Source: Prorocentrum cordatum
Taxonomy: Eukaryota; Sar; Dinophyceae; Prorocentrales; Prorocentraceae
Reading direction: 5' to 3'
NCBI GenBank assembly: GCA_963575745.1
Contig: CAUYUJ010022414.1
Location: 15,001 to 75,936 of the forward strand
DNA length: 60,936 bases
Shown piece by piece: positions 9,560 to 20,672 of the stretch. The notes under the pieces were generated by a model that saw nothing but the letters and a program-made list of their open reading frames with translations, was not told the origin of the DNA and did no database searches. The stretch's first letter is position 1; each line of letters opens with the position of its first letter. The position numbers were made by a program, and so were the translations under genes.

Positions 9560-10609
9560 GCCCGCGGCAGTTCAGCGCGAGGCTACGAATCGGATGGGTC
9601 CTAAGCTCGACCTCGTTCGCTCAGTCTTGGGGCCTTCTTGGAACCTTCATAGGCCGTCTTCAAAAACTTTCGGGGTAATATTGTTGCAAATTGTGTGCTC
9701 TCTTGGGGGCTTCTTGGGGCTCTCTGAGGCTTCTCCGAGGCGATCTGAAGCCGAAGGGCTTCGGGAGCAACAGGCACGGGTTCGCCTCCGATGTTTCAGC
9801 GGGTTTTACCTCCTCGAGTCTCGCTGGAGGTCTCTTGGAGGCTTCTGGGGGCCTCTCGGGGCATCGTGGGGGGATCTTGTGGTGTTTGGGGGTTCGTTGG
9901 GCCGTCTTCGAACGGTCCCAGGTTGAGTCGAAGGCCCACGTCAGTTCAGCGCGCGGTCTAAACTGGCGCGGGTCTCAAGCTTGGCCTCGTTCCTTCGATT
10001 TTGGGGACCTCGTGGGCCGTCTTGGAGGGTCCTCGAGCAGTCTTAGGGGGCGATCTGGGGGCTCTCCGGGGGCCAGTTTTGGGCCGTCTTGGGGGGCTTC
10101 CTTCAGGCGATCGCAAACATGGATCAAGGGGGCGTGGCGGGTCCCGGTTCCATGGGAAATCGCGGATATCCGCCGCCGAGCGAGGCGGCACGGGCCGCAT
10201 TTTGGGGAGGGCATTTCCCTGGGTCCATGGATTTGGCGACCGCGTGCCAAATCCATGGATCGCTAATCCATGTTTGTGCGCCCGATTCCCTGGGCTCCCT
10301 GGAGCGTTCCCCAGGCGGTCGAAAGGCCTTGGAAGCAAAACACAGCGATCGCCCTAGGTTTTCACAGATGTTTCGCATCCTGTAGCCTCGATGGAGGCCT
10401 CTGTGGGGGGTCTGGTGGAGGAATCCGTGGGCCCTCGTGTAGCATCCTGGGAACGCCCTGGAGTTCGTTTGGGCCGTCTGTGGTTGTCCTGGAGCTTCTT
10501 CCTGCAGCCAGTCTGGACGATGTCTTGCCGTCTTGGGGCCGTCTGGAGGCCGACGAGAAAGACGCTGGGGGGCAAAACCAGGGAGGGCGAGTGTCTGAAG
10601 CACCTAACA
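9560..10609. other. Diffuse GGGCCGTCTTGGGGG-type repeats, no gene recognised
   Basis: Irregular recurrences of GGGCCGTCTTGG, TCTTGGGGGCTTCTTGGGG and related words, with a local near-palindrome around 10225-10265 (ATCCATGG and GCGACCGCG words). The same loose words recur at 11180-11390, 12810-12950, 34790-35000, 36880-37005 and 57140-57290, so they look like an old dispersed repeat. Confidence 0.5.
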
Positions 10610-10690
10610 CTGCTCCTGCTGCTCCTCCTCCTCCTCCTATTGCTCCTCCTCCTCCTCCTCCTCCTCCTCCTCCTCCTCCTCCTCCTGTGA
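10610..10690 (+). repeat. (TCC)n microsatellite
   Basis: CTCCTCCTCC-type triplets, pyrimidines on the + strand, interrupted once by TATTG. Confidence 0.95.
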
Positions 10691-11143
10691 AGCGCGCTGC
10701 GAGCGGGGGCGGGGCTCGGTCCCAGAAGCACGCACTGACGCGCCCCAGCGGCGTGCCGCTGGCACGGACCGGCGGAGCACAGTCGCAGTGCGAGCGCCAC
10801 AGACTGCGAGCGGCTGCTGTCGCTGGAGGCGGTGTCGCGCGTGACCACGTCGGCGGTCGAGGATCTGGTGCGCCTGTGCACTGGTGGGTTCGATTCGGAG
10901 CACGACTGGAGGGGGGCGATATCTGATATGCTGGAGGACGCATCCGAGGCGATGGACTTGCTTCGCGAGGGTGGGATGGGGTGTCAGCACGGAGCGGAGC
11001 TGCTGCGCATCCTCGCGCTGTGGAACGACCTACCTGCAGGTCTTGCGCCTGCGCAGCACAAGCAGCGACGGCTCGAGACGGTGTCCAGTGCCGCGATACG
11101 TTTCGAGTACTCATCGCATGCCCCGTCGAAGTATCGTGTGTGA
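10691..11143 (+). CDS. Possible exon of an unrecognised protein
   Basis: Open from just after the TCC tract to a TGA at 11141-11143. From about 10785 onward the composition is protein-like and acidic-helical (CERLLSLEAV, TSAVEDLVRLC, ISDMLEDASEAMDLLREGG, ELLRILALWNDL). There is no ATG start, so it would be an internal exon or a 5'-truncated copy. No family is recognised. Confidence 0.35.
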
Positions 11144-11149
11144 ACAAAA

Positions 11150-12100
11150 GGGTGGGACAACCGCAGGTTCTGCACCCCCTCGACGGCCCAAGAAGCTACC
11201 AAGAAGGCCCAAGAGGGGGAACACGGACTGACATTTCGAGCCATCTGCCCTGAGAGGACAGATGACCCCCGAGACCGCCAGCGGGCCTTCAAGAGGATCC
11301 CAGGAGGTCGTGAGGTCCCGCAGAGGTCCACGCGAGGCCCAAGAGAGACACCAAAGAGGCTTCGGAGACTCCCACGAGACTTTACAATTGTCCCTCAACC
11401 CATGGTATTACAGAGGCATTCATTCTGGCAGCAGGCCCACCTCTATGACACCTCTATGTAATTCTCACGCTGAGGCCAGGTATGGGCCGTGCCTCCTCGA
11501 TGGCACTGTGGGGGCACTCTAGGGAGGAGCGAGGAGGAGGAGGAGGACTGGGTTTCAAGGCGAGAGGAGAGATGAGAGAAGTTGAGACGGATGAACGTCA
11601 GCCATGCATTTCGGATAAAACTTTCGGCGAATGTCAGTGAGAAAGTATACACTCTTGTATGTTGAGAAAGTGCAAAAGCAAAGCTCTGCGCAGTGGCCAG
11701 CCAGGGCAGCGTCATACCGGCGAGGCTTATTCAAGCAGCTGGGTTTGTTGCCCAGCGTTTCTTCTTGCATTAGCGGAGATTGCGCCGTGCCCGCGCACGC
11801 TTACCCCTCAGTTAGCAGCTTCAGCTTGCCTTCTAGGATCATGGGCCATGGGTCATGCCACCCGCGCTTCTGAAAAATTGTTCTGCGACGTACCCCACCC
11901 ATCGGCACCAACGCATAATATAAGGTGTGCCGAGAATGTTACAGCAACACGGCAAGAGACGGTGCACGGCGGATATCTATGTCGTGCGAAGTGTGCGTGG
12001 CCGATTCGCATAACAGAGGTACAGAAGGCCAGGAGGCATTGTATGTGGCAGGAGAAGCAAAAGGAAGACTTCGAGGTGGAAGACCAATCACCTTGGCAGA
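11150..12100. other. No gene recognised
   Basis: GGGCCGTCTTGG-type words on the minus strand (11180-11390), a short GGA run near 11525-11550, then unique-looking mixed-composition DNA to 12100 that joins in frame to the following tandem array. No motif was found. Confidence 0.4.
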
Positions 12101-12110
12101 CACAGCAAGA

Positions 12111-12700
12111 TGATGGCGAGGTCTTTCAGGGATCTGCGTGGGACCCCACTGTGCTGGCCCCAGGCAGCCCTGGAGAGTGGGAGAGTCTCATACCTGCGCA
12201 GCCTTCCCCCCCATGGATGGCGAGGTCCCCGTTGCATCTGCGAGGGGCCCCACTGTCCTGCCCCGCTCCGCCGCCCCCGAAAGTGGCGACGGTGTTACAC
12301 CTTCGCAGCCCCCAAGGGATGGCGAGGTGCCGCCTGGGTCTGCGTGGGACCCCATTGTGGCGCCCCCCCCCCCCCCCCAGCAGCCCTCGAACGCGGCGAC
12401 AGTTTTACACGTCGCAGCCCCCAAGGGATGGCGAGGTGCCGCTTGGGTCTGCGCGGGACCTCGCCGTGCTGGCCCCCCCAGCAGCCGTCGGATGTGGCGA
12501 CAGTTTCACACCTTCGCAGTTCCGCAGGGATGGCGAGGTCCCGTTTGGGCGTGCGTGGGACCTCGCTGTGCTGGGCCACCCCAGCAGCTTCCGAACATGA
12601 CAAGGGTTTCATCTGTCGCGGCCCCCCAGGGATGGCGAGGTCCCTTTTGCGTCTGCGTGAGACCCCACTATGGTGGCCCCCCCAGCAGGCAGGCGAGAGG
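12111..12700 (+). repeat. Tandem array, unit 102-109 bp, 6 copies
   Basis: GATGGCGAGG recurs at 12111, 12216, 12318, 12427, 12529 and 12631 (spacings 105, 102, 109, 102, 102). Each unit also carries TGGGACCCCACTGTGCTGGC and CACACCTTCGCAGCCCCC. The spacing is mostly a multiple of three, so a frame stays open through part of the array, but unit lengths drift and no domain is visible. Confidence 0.9.
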
Positions 12701-13784
12701 GGGACATAGGGCGGGAGGAGAAGGAGAAAGGAGTCTGCACCCCAGCGCTTCATTCAAAACGAGAACCCAACCAAAGGAGGGTTGGGAAAAAATGAGGGCT
12801 CGCAATCAAGACGGTCCCAGAGGCTCACGAGTCGGCCCACGAGGACTCCGCCCGATACGGCCCATAACGGCGCCAAGATCAGCTCAGAAAGGCCCCCAAT
12901 ACGGCCCACAAGCCCTTCAAGAGGACGTCCAAGAAGGCCCGACGATTCAATAATCATTATTTGAAATTGGTTCCACCGGACTTGTCGGCTTTGGCCTTCT
13001 CGCCTCCTTGGGCTCCAGACGCCTCAAAGCGGCGCCATCGTCCTCGCCGTGAAAGCGGAAGAGGCTCCCGAGAGCGCCTTTGGGTGGCCCAAGAGAGCCC
13101 AGTCCGGCCCAAGAGGGCCTCAGGAGGGCCCCCGGGGCCCCCAGAGGATGCCGAAGAGCGCCCGAAGACACCCCCACCGGCTCTGCAGGACGCCCACGAC
13201 GCTGCCGGCGACGACCTCGCTGCCAGTCTGGCGAAACACATCGCCCGCCGCTGGTGCTCCGCCCGGGGCCCAGGTCCACCCACACGCGCCGCGACGCAGC
13301 CGCGCGCCTCCGGGGGGCCCGCCGCGTGGATCGGGCGGGCCACCGCGTGCGGACGGGCCCCGGAGGCCAGCGGCAGTAATTCAGGAGGGGGAAGACCACA
13401 CGGACACACGGGAAAAGATGGGAAATTTGGGGGGGGGAAGACAGAAAGCCAGAAAGCAGGGGAGAATAGGGGGAATCTGGTTATATTTGTGTCTCTTTCT
13501 TTGTGTGCCCCAGCTCCCCTTTCGGTAATACGCGCGGGGGCCCGCGTCGGCCCAGCGCCCAGGGACGCGCCCGCGGCTGCACGAGCGCAGGGGCCGCGCC
13601 CACGGACGGCGAGCCCGCGAGCTCGGCCGCGCGAGTCGATCGGCGCGAGGGCCCGGCCGCCACGCGCCCCGCCGAGCTCGGCCCGGGGGCTCGACGACGG
13701 GCGCCACGCTCGGCAGGCCGAGGGCCGCCGGGGCGCCCCGCTCGGCGGCGGTGGTGCGCCAGGCGAGGGCCGAGAGAGGGAGCC
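12701..13784. other. No gene recognised
   Basis: Mixed GC-rich DNA with GGGCCGTCTTGG-type words near 12810-12950 and 13080-13160. The segment 13380-13480 (GGGGGAAGAC, GGGAAAAGATGGG, AGCCAGAAAGCA) resembles 58325-58450, so it probably belongs to another dispersed repeat. Long open frames on both strands reflect the GC bias. Confidence 0.4.
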
Positions 13785-13900
13785 CAGCGGAGGAGGAGGA
13801 GGAGGAGGAGGAGGAGGCGGAGGCGGAGGAGGAGGAGGAGGAGGAGGAGGAGGAGGAGGAGGAGGAGGAGGAGGAGGAGGAGGAGGAGGGGGAGGAGGGT
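13785..13900 (+). repeat. (GGA)n microsatellite
   Basis: About 35 GGA triplets with GGC interruptions. Confidence 0.95.
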
Positions 13901-14637
13901 GGGGGGGCGGCCGAGCCCTCTGGCGGCATGCCCGCGACGAGCAGGGCCTGCCGGGCGGTGGGTCGGCTCGCCGCTCGCCGCAGGCGGGCCGTCGAGCCCG
14001 CTCCCGCGGCCGACGTGCACGGCCGCAGGATGCGGGCCCGGATGGCCGCGAGAGGGAAGCACGCCGAGGCTTCCTTGGCGAAGCCGCTTCGTGGCTGCCT
14101 TCGGGCTTCATTGGCGAAGCCGCTTCGAAAAGACAAATCAGGCCGGAGTCTTGCCGTCTGGGGGGCACGGCGGAGGCGCCTTGCTTGTACGGATGGATTC
14201 GATCGAGCTGAACATTACAGACAAGAGGTGAGGTTTAGTGCTGAGGCCACAGTTTCGCACCACGTTGCACTTTCGTTCGCGACGTCGGAAAGCTGTGCCC
14301 GACCAGCCCGCCCCCCTTCAGGCGGTGGAGGGCGAACCAGAAATCAGGACGGACGCGGACGCGGTGGGCTCCCGAATCCGGGCGGCGCCAGTGCGGCGGC
14401 ACGACGCGGAGATCAAGGACCTGGGTGTCGGGCGACGAAAGGACGAGAGATGCAAATGTGCACCAGTCTTGGCCAGGCCCATTGCGGGTCCCAGGTCCTG
14501 CCTCCCTGGCCCAGCCGAAGAGGGGCGATGCACCAATCCCTGGGACCAGGATGGGCCTGGCATGGACCAGTGTATGCGCGCAGCTCTTCCCCCTCTTCCA
14601 ACCAGGAGTTCGTGGAGGAGGGGAAGGGGAAGGAGAG
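13901..14637. other. No gene recognised
   Basis: Includes a local duplication at 14070-14130 (GGCTTCCTTGGCGAAGCCGC and a near copy, GGGCTTCATTGGCGAAGCCG). The rest is unique-looking without motifs. Confidence 0.4.
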
Positions 14638-14841
<204 letters not shown>

Positions 14842-15179
14842 CGGCGTTGTAGGTAACGGCGATGCAGGTTTCGATATTGTGGAAACGCGTGGCTTGTGCT
14901 GTCCTACTTTTCGCTGTGTCGTTCTCGCTCGATACATCTGCATATTGGAAGTGTAAGAAAGTGCGGATCATGATGTCCTACAAGTTGGTTCCCAACATCA
15001 CCGTTGAGCAACACCGCCGTTAGCGTGGCCTTGGTCTTACCCGATCACCACGCATCCATCTTGGCAGTTCGCGTGCTGCGCCCAGGAAGCGCGCACGCCC
15101 TCCTGGCTTGGCCTAGGGAGGCACACAGACGCCGATCCCGGGCCCAGAATCGCCCCGGGAGGCACACAGTCCTCGAGAC

Positions 15180-15375
15180 CCAGACATGATCGCGTCGTAC
15201 AAAAATCCAGACGAGAGGTGTTTGGCCAATTTCGGCCTCGGGGGGCCCTCGCCGTGCCTCGGGCCCGTCAAACAACGACTCAGGGTGAACAACGGGTCCC
15301 GGGGAACAAGTCGGGACTTCCAGTGACCCCGTCCTGAACAAATCAGGACGTCGCATGTCTGGGGATCGACCTCGC
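15180..15375 (+). repeat. Dispersed foldback family B, copy 2
   Basis: Same ordered hallmarks as copy 1: ATGATCGCGTCGTAC, TTGGCCAATTTCGGCC, CTCGGGCCCGTCAAA, GGGAACAAGTCGGGACTTCC and GACGTCGCATGTCTGGG. It is followed by GATCGACCTCGCGG, which also follows the copy at 15855-16092. Confidence 0.8.
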
Positions 15376-15854
15376 GGTAGATGCAGCATCGCGGCGGACG
15401 AGGTGTTCCACAAAGGGCCTCGCCTTGGTCGAGGATCGAAGGCATTGTCATCTCTTCCGCGGTGGAAGGGCGGCGAAAGTGAAGCGATGCCGCCTCCGCC
15501 AGCGGAAGGCCAGCGGAAGGCCATCGAAAGGAGGCGGACGTACAAGATGCGCCCCCGAGGAAGGAAGCCGCTCTTGGGGTTCAGGGCTTCGGAATCCTCC
15601 AACAGGGCTGGAACTAAACGCTCTTTTACTGGACGTCGGCGAGGTACAGGAAAACGGGGAGAGCAAAACGAAACCCAAACGAAAAGCAACGTTTAGGTCC
15701 AGACCTATCCTCCAAATCACCGCCGGAGCGTTGGACCCCATGTTTCTGCAGCATTTCTCGCGCTGGGTCCACTTGTATGAGGGGCATGACACAGGGGACC
15801 CGACTGGAGCGCCTCTGGATCTCAGGGCCCCTGGGCTCGTCGGCACTCCGAAAG
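15376..15854. other. No gene recognised
   Basis: Sequence shared in part with 16095-16150 (GATGCAGCATCGCG, GAGGGGTTCCAC) suggests family B inserted into, or carries, a longer repeat. No coding motif seen. Confidence 0.4.
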
Positions 15855-16092
15855 CCCAGGCATGCGACGCCCTGATTTTTTCAAAGCGGGGCCCCTGGGA
15901 GTCCCGACCCCAGACAGGATCGCGTCGTACAACAATCAGGACGACAGGTTTTTGGCCAATTTCGGCGTCGTGGGGCCCTCGCCGGGCTTCGGGACCGTCA
16001 AAAACAACTCGGGAGGAAAAACCAGTCCCGGGGAAAGGGTCGGGACTTCCAGGGACCCCGCACAGAAAAAATCAGGACGTCGCATGTCTGGG
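15855..16092. repeat. Foldback family B, best two-ended copy
   Basis: Left end CCCAGGCATGCGACGCCCTG then ATTTTTTC, AAGCGGGGCCCCTGGGAGTC and CCGACCCC. The right end is the inverted counterpart (GGTCGGGACTTCCAGGGACC ... AAAAAATCAGGACGTCGCAT, GTCTGGG). The ends are about 55 bp inverted repeats enclosing about 130 bp that includes the TTTCGG...GGGGCC hairpin-like centre. No open frame. It is a MITE-like element; other copies are one-ended or rearranged. Confidence 0.8.
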
Positions 16093-16129
16093 GATCGACC
16101 TCGCGGAAGATGCAGCATCGCGACGAACG

Positions 16130-16243
16130 AGGGGTTCCACTTGGAGTCGTCTGTGGACGGCCCGAGGCCCGGCGAGGGCCCCCCGAGGCCGCACATGGGC
16201 CAACACCTTGCCGTCTCGATTTTTGTTAAGAGAAGAGCACATA

Positions 16244-16293
<50 letters not shown>

Positions 16294-16325
16294 CCAACAA
16301 AAAACGACGCGATCATGTCTGGGCA
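16130..16325. repeat. Family B fragment (inverted) with (TA)n tract
   Basis: GGCCCGAGGCCCGGCGAGGG CCCCCCGAGGCC at 16160-16192 is the reverse complement of the family B centre. It is followed by an AT dinucleotide tract (16240-16291) and then ACGACGCGATCATGTCTGGG, a family B end. Confidence 0.7.
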
Positions 16326-16544
16326 CCTCCCGCCCCCGACAGTGGGCCCTCGCAGCAGCCGAGGAGCTTCCGGCGGAGGCCGCCGAGCGCCCGGCCGGGG
16401 CGCCGGCCGCGCCGCCGCCGCGGGCGTCGGCCGCCTCGTCGCGCGCGCGCGGCGCTGGGGAGGCCCCCTCGTGGGCGCCCGGGTGGCCAGGAGTCGGGGA
16501 GTGAGGGGCGTGGTTTTCATCTCCACCACCATGAGTTGGAGGGG

Positions 16545-16616
16545 GGAAGGAGGAGGAGGAGGAGGAGGAGGAGGAGGAGGAGGAGGAGGAGGAGGAGGAG
16601 GAGGAGGAGGAGGAGG
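16545..16616 (+). repeat. (GGA)n microsatellite
   Basis: About 23 GGA triplets directly abutting the next family B copy. Confidence 0.95.
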
Positions 16617-16775
16617 TTTTTCGTTATTTTCGGCCTCGGGGGGCCCCCGCCGGGCCTCAGGAGCGTCCAAAAACGACTCGGGGTGAAAATCCGGTCCCGG
16701 GGAAGGGGTCGAGACTTCCAGGGGTCGACGCAGTGAAAAACACGACGTCGGGGGTCTGGGTTGTGGGCGCCCAGG
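16617..16775 (+). repeat. Dispersed foldback family B, further copy
   Basis: TTTTCGGCCTCGGGGGGCCC, CTCAGGAGCGTCCAAAAACG, CCGGTCCCGGGGAAGGGGTC and ACGACGTCGGGGGTCTGGG in the family order. It begins exactly at the end of a GGA tract. Confidence 0.75.
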
Positions 16776-16844
16776 GGGGCCAGAAGCCGGGGAGGCTTCC
16801 GATTTGGCAGTCCGCGGGGGGTCCGAGGTGGCCTCGGTCGGGGA

Positions 16845-17100
16845 TCGATGTAGGCCTTCCAGAGGGGGCCGGAGTAGGTGGGGTCGGGAGATCGCGCCGC
16901 ATCGCCGATGCTTCGCCGATGCGGCGCGATGTGGAGTCTGATTTGCTGCACGTCGACATCGCCAATGCATCGTCCACGTCGACGGTGCATCGCCGGTGTA
17001 TTGGTGGTGCATCGCCGATGCATCGCCGATGCATCGTTGATATACCGGCGATGCGACGCGGTCTTTCGACTCCATCTACTCGGACCCCAAGGAGGGAGAC
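16845..17100. repeat. Palindromic family C (GCATCGCCGATGC), copy 1
   Basis: The outer inverted repeats read GGGGTCGGGAGATCGCGCCG at the left and the inverse GAC...CCCCAAGGAGG at the right. Between them GCATCGCCGATGC and variants recur, each itself an inverted repeat. Noncoding. Confidence 0.8.
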
Positions 17101-17629
17101 CTCCAGGGGAGGCTTCCGATTTTGGAGTCCGCTGGGGGTTTGAGGTGGCCTCGCAGTGGCTCTGGCAGCAGGAAAAGGGGAGGGGCGAGGTTCGAGGCTC
17201 CGGGTTCGAGAAGGTATTTTGCCTGATCGGCCTCCGGGGGCTGATTTCGGGGCCTGGGACCGTTAAAAGTTGATCGGGCCGGACGAAAGGAGGGGATAGG
17301 GAAAGGGGGGGGGTCGGAATTTGATACCTGCTGCTGGTCTGACACGCCGAGCAGCGTAGCTACGCTTTCTCCCCCCCGAGCGCCCCGAGCGCCGATTCTC
17401 CCTTTGTCCTTCCATCCCTCTCCTCTCCAGCCGCCTTCCTTCGCGCTTCCGCCTTCGCGGATCAACTTGATCCTGGGGGGACATCTGCACTCGATGTACC
17501 CCGGGAGGGGTTCGGGAGCTGAGCTTGAGCGGATCTGGCTCCCTCCCCCCCTCTCCTGACCGACTGCTCGGGCCAGGCCAGCTCCGACCCCACGGCCGCG
17601 TCCATCTCATTAATTAGGCCGGGCCTCCT
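17101..17629. other. No gene recognised
   Basis: Unique-looking GC-rich DNA with a partial family B echo at 17225-17270 (GGCCTCCGGGGG, GGGACCGTTAAAAG). No motif. Confidence 0.4.
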
Positions 17630-17800
17630 GGACGGGCCCCGAGCAGACGGGGTCGGAGGGTCGTGACGCATCGCCGATGCCTCCACGGCGCGGCCCGATG
17701 TGGAGCCCGCGCTTCCCCGCGCCGCCGTCGCCGAGGCGTCGGCGATGCCTTGGCGAGGCGGCGCGATCTGTCAAGCCCATCCACTCGGGCCCAGGCGTGC
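17630..17800. repeat. Palindromic family C, copy 2
   Basis: GACGGGGTCGGAGGGTCGTG, ACGCATCGCCGATGCC, then GGCGATGCC and GGCGGCGCGATC. It abuts a minus-strand family B fragment at about 17795. Confidence 0.75.
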
Positions 17801-18350
17801 GACGCCCTGGTGCTTTCCATGCGGGGCCCCCAGGAGTCCCGACCCCTTCCCCGGGACCGGTTCGCACCAGCTGCATGGCTGTCGTGGACGGCCCCGTGGC
17901 CCGGCGGCAGAGGGGGGTGATGCCTGTAAAGGCGAGGGAAGGTGTCGCGGCGGGGGGCCAATCGTCTCCCCCCAGAGCTCGAGGACCTTTTCGTGTGCTT
18001 TCAGTGTGTCCCCTGGTCACCCCGTCGTCCGCGCACGTACCTCGGGCCATGACTTGCGATCCCCCCCTTCTCTGGACGCCCCCAACCCAGACCCCCGACG
18101 TCATGATTTTGTTTCCTCGGCTTCGATTCCAAGGGGCGGGCCCCATTCCCCGGGACCGGTGTTTCATCCTGCGCCTTTCTTGACGGTCTCGAGGCCTCGT
18201 CAGGGGCCCAACGGGCCGAATTCGGCAAAAAATGTCCATGATGATTTTCGTCTGTGTCCTCCTGCCTTTTTTGACGGTTCCGAGGCCTGGTAAGGGCCCC
18301 CCAGAAGCCGAAAACGGCAAGGATTTGTCCGTGATGATCTTTTCGTGACG
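17800..18350 (-). repeat. Family B fragments on the minus strand
   Basis: Reverse-complement hallmarks: GCGTGCGACGCCCTGGTGCT, GCGGGGCCCCCAGGAGTCCC, CCCCGGGACCGG (two occurrences, near 17852 and 18150), and TTGACGGTTCCGAGGCCTGG with CCGAAAACGGCAAG near 18267-18320. Two or three rearranged copies. Confidence 0.65.
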
Positions 18351-18540
18351 CGAAGGGGGGGGGAGGAGGAGGGGGATGGGGAGGAGGAGGAGGAGGAAGG
18401 GGGGGGGAGTGGGAGGAGGACGAGGGCGAGGAGGAGGAGGAGGAGGAGGAGGACAAGGAGGAGGAGGAGGAGGAGCAAGAGGAAGAGTAGGAGGACGAGC
18501 AGGAGGAGGAAGAGGAGGAGGAGGAGGAGGATGAAGATGA
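18351..18540 (+). repeat. Degenerate (GGA)n tract
   Basis: GGA triplets with G-run, GAC, GCA and GTA interruptions leading into the GAT tract. Confidence 0.9.
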
Positions 18541-19145
<605 letters not shown>

Positions 19146-19157
19146 GAGGAGGATGAG

Positions 19158-19245
19158 GTGAGGAGGAGGAGGAGGAGGAGGAGGAGGAGGAGGAGGAGGA
19201 GGAGAGGAGGAGGAGGAGGGAGGAGGAGGAGGAGGAGGAGGAGGT
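19158..19245 (+). repeat. (GGA)n microsatellite
   Basis: About 28 GGA triplets with a few single-base changes. Confidence 0.95.
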
Positions 19246-19642
19246 CTGGGCTCCTGGACGCCCCCGGCCCTCGCCCGGGACCCTCCGGCGCCGAGGCGGG
19301 CGCGGGCAGCGGAGGCTCCGCCCCGGGCGCGGCGGCGGCCGGGGAGGAGGCCGAGGCCCCCGAGGCCGACGGCCTCGACCCCGTGGAGCCGTTCTGCCTC
19401 GACGAGGACGGGGCTCACGCTCGGCCACGCCGCCGCGCGGCAGCTCAGCCCAGGCACGATCGCTGACGGGCCTGTTCTCCACCACCACCACCAGAAGTTG
19501 GGGGGGGTCCTCCTCCTCCTCCTCTTCGTTCCAGGCCAAGTCGGGGACAGCCCCGGGCGGCAGCTCTTGCAGAGGGCGATTTGGGGTCAGACCCAGGCGG
19601 ACACTCCAATCTCACCAGCCGCCTCATTTTGTGTGCGGCCAC

Positions 19643-20545
19643 ATGGAGAGCGGCGCTGCGGCGGCTCCTGGCGATGACACGCTCGCGCGCATTCTCTCGG
19701 GCATCGAGGGACTCGGCACGCGCATGACCCAGGTCGAGGGCCATCTCGGTGACATGAAGGCCATCAGGGAGGAGGTCTTTGCGCATCATCAGAAGTTCGA
19801 AGTGCTCGCCGAGCAGTTGGCTAGCGTGCAGGCCACAACGGACGTGATGAGCGACGCGCTGGCAAACCTGGGGGAATCCGACGTCATCAAGAGACTGCAG
19901 ACACAAGCCGGCACCACCGCGCTGCAGCTGAAGGAGTTGGCTGGACAGGTGGCCAATGACTCTCGTTCTACTGCCAGTGGATCTACCCTCGCATCTTCGC
20001 TCTTGTCCAAGAGGGCTCGCACCGCAGGTCCTGAGAGCTATGGTGGCACGGCGACGCCTGAGAGCAATCCGTGTAAGGTTTGGGTTGGTGGATTTCCTCG
20101 GCCAGTTTTGGCTAAAGTGATGATCGCCTTCGCTGACACGATCAAGAAGCAAGGGCTCGTGCCGCAGGACGTGCCCTTCACGACGCGGGCGCACAACCTC
20201 AACTCCTCCTTCAGTATCGAGTTCGAATCGGACATGAACGCCAGGGACTTCGTGGACCAGGTACGGGCCAAGGGCATGCACTGGATGGACCCGAAGACAT
20301 TCGTGCAGACTCCCATGCGGGCGCGGTTGGACGCCCCATCTTCGGTCAGGCGTCGTAACAAGGCGCTCGGCCTGCTGTGGACGCGTGTTTCCGATCATCT
20401 TCGCGAAATCAACGGATGGCGCCAGGGCATGAAGCTGGGCTCACAAGGCTTCAAGGGCACTCTCTTCTTGATTGAGAACGACGAGTGCAGCGTGCTCTTC
20501 CAGGTTGAGGAGCTTGAGCAGAACCAGTTCGACGTGAAACCTTAG
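19643..20545 (+). CDS. LINE-2 ORF1, coiled-coil plus RRM-like nucleic-acid-binding protein
   Basis: Starts at ATG 19643 (MESGAAAAPGDD). Residues 10-125 are heptad-like and probably form a coiled coil (LGTRMTQVEGHLGDMKAIRE). From about residue 140, CKVWVGGFP resembles the RNP2 strand of an RRM, followed by an alternating alpha/beta pattern to the end. A trimeric coiled coil plus an RRM-like fold is the arrangement of L1-type ORF1 proteins, which bind the element RNA; the assignment here is inference. The TAG at 20543-20545 looks premature, because the same frame continues sensibly (LENLAAIGIDQRKAESMA) to a second TAG at 20618-20620. It precedes ORF2 by about 130 bases. Confidence 0.75.
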   Translation: MESGAAAAPGDDTLARILSGIEGLGTRMTQVEGHLGDMKAIREEVFAHHQKFEVLAEQLASVQATTDVMSDALANLGESDVIKRLQTQAGTTALQLKELAGQVANDSRSTASGSTLASSLLSKRARTAGPESYGGTATPESNPCKVWVGGFPRPVLAKVMIAFADTIKKQGLVPQDVPFTTRAHNLNSSFSIEFESDMNARDFVDQVRAKGMHWMDPKTFVQTPMRARLDAPSSVRRRNKALGLLWTRVSDHLREINGWRQGMKLGSQGFKGTLFLIENDECSVLFQVEELEQNQFDVKP

Positions 20546-20672
20546 CTGGAGAACTTGGCGGCTATCGGCATCGACCAGCGCAAGGCCGAGTCCATGGCGG
20601 CCGTCATCATCCCACGCTAGGAAACTACCTTACTGTCTCGGACATGTACTGGGCTGATCCTCTACACCCGAG

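Noticed and set aside
12961-14211. Long Gly/Arg/Pro-rich frames on both strands
   Set aside because: GC-biased DNA plus a GGA tract keeps several frames open; no motif favours any of them.
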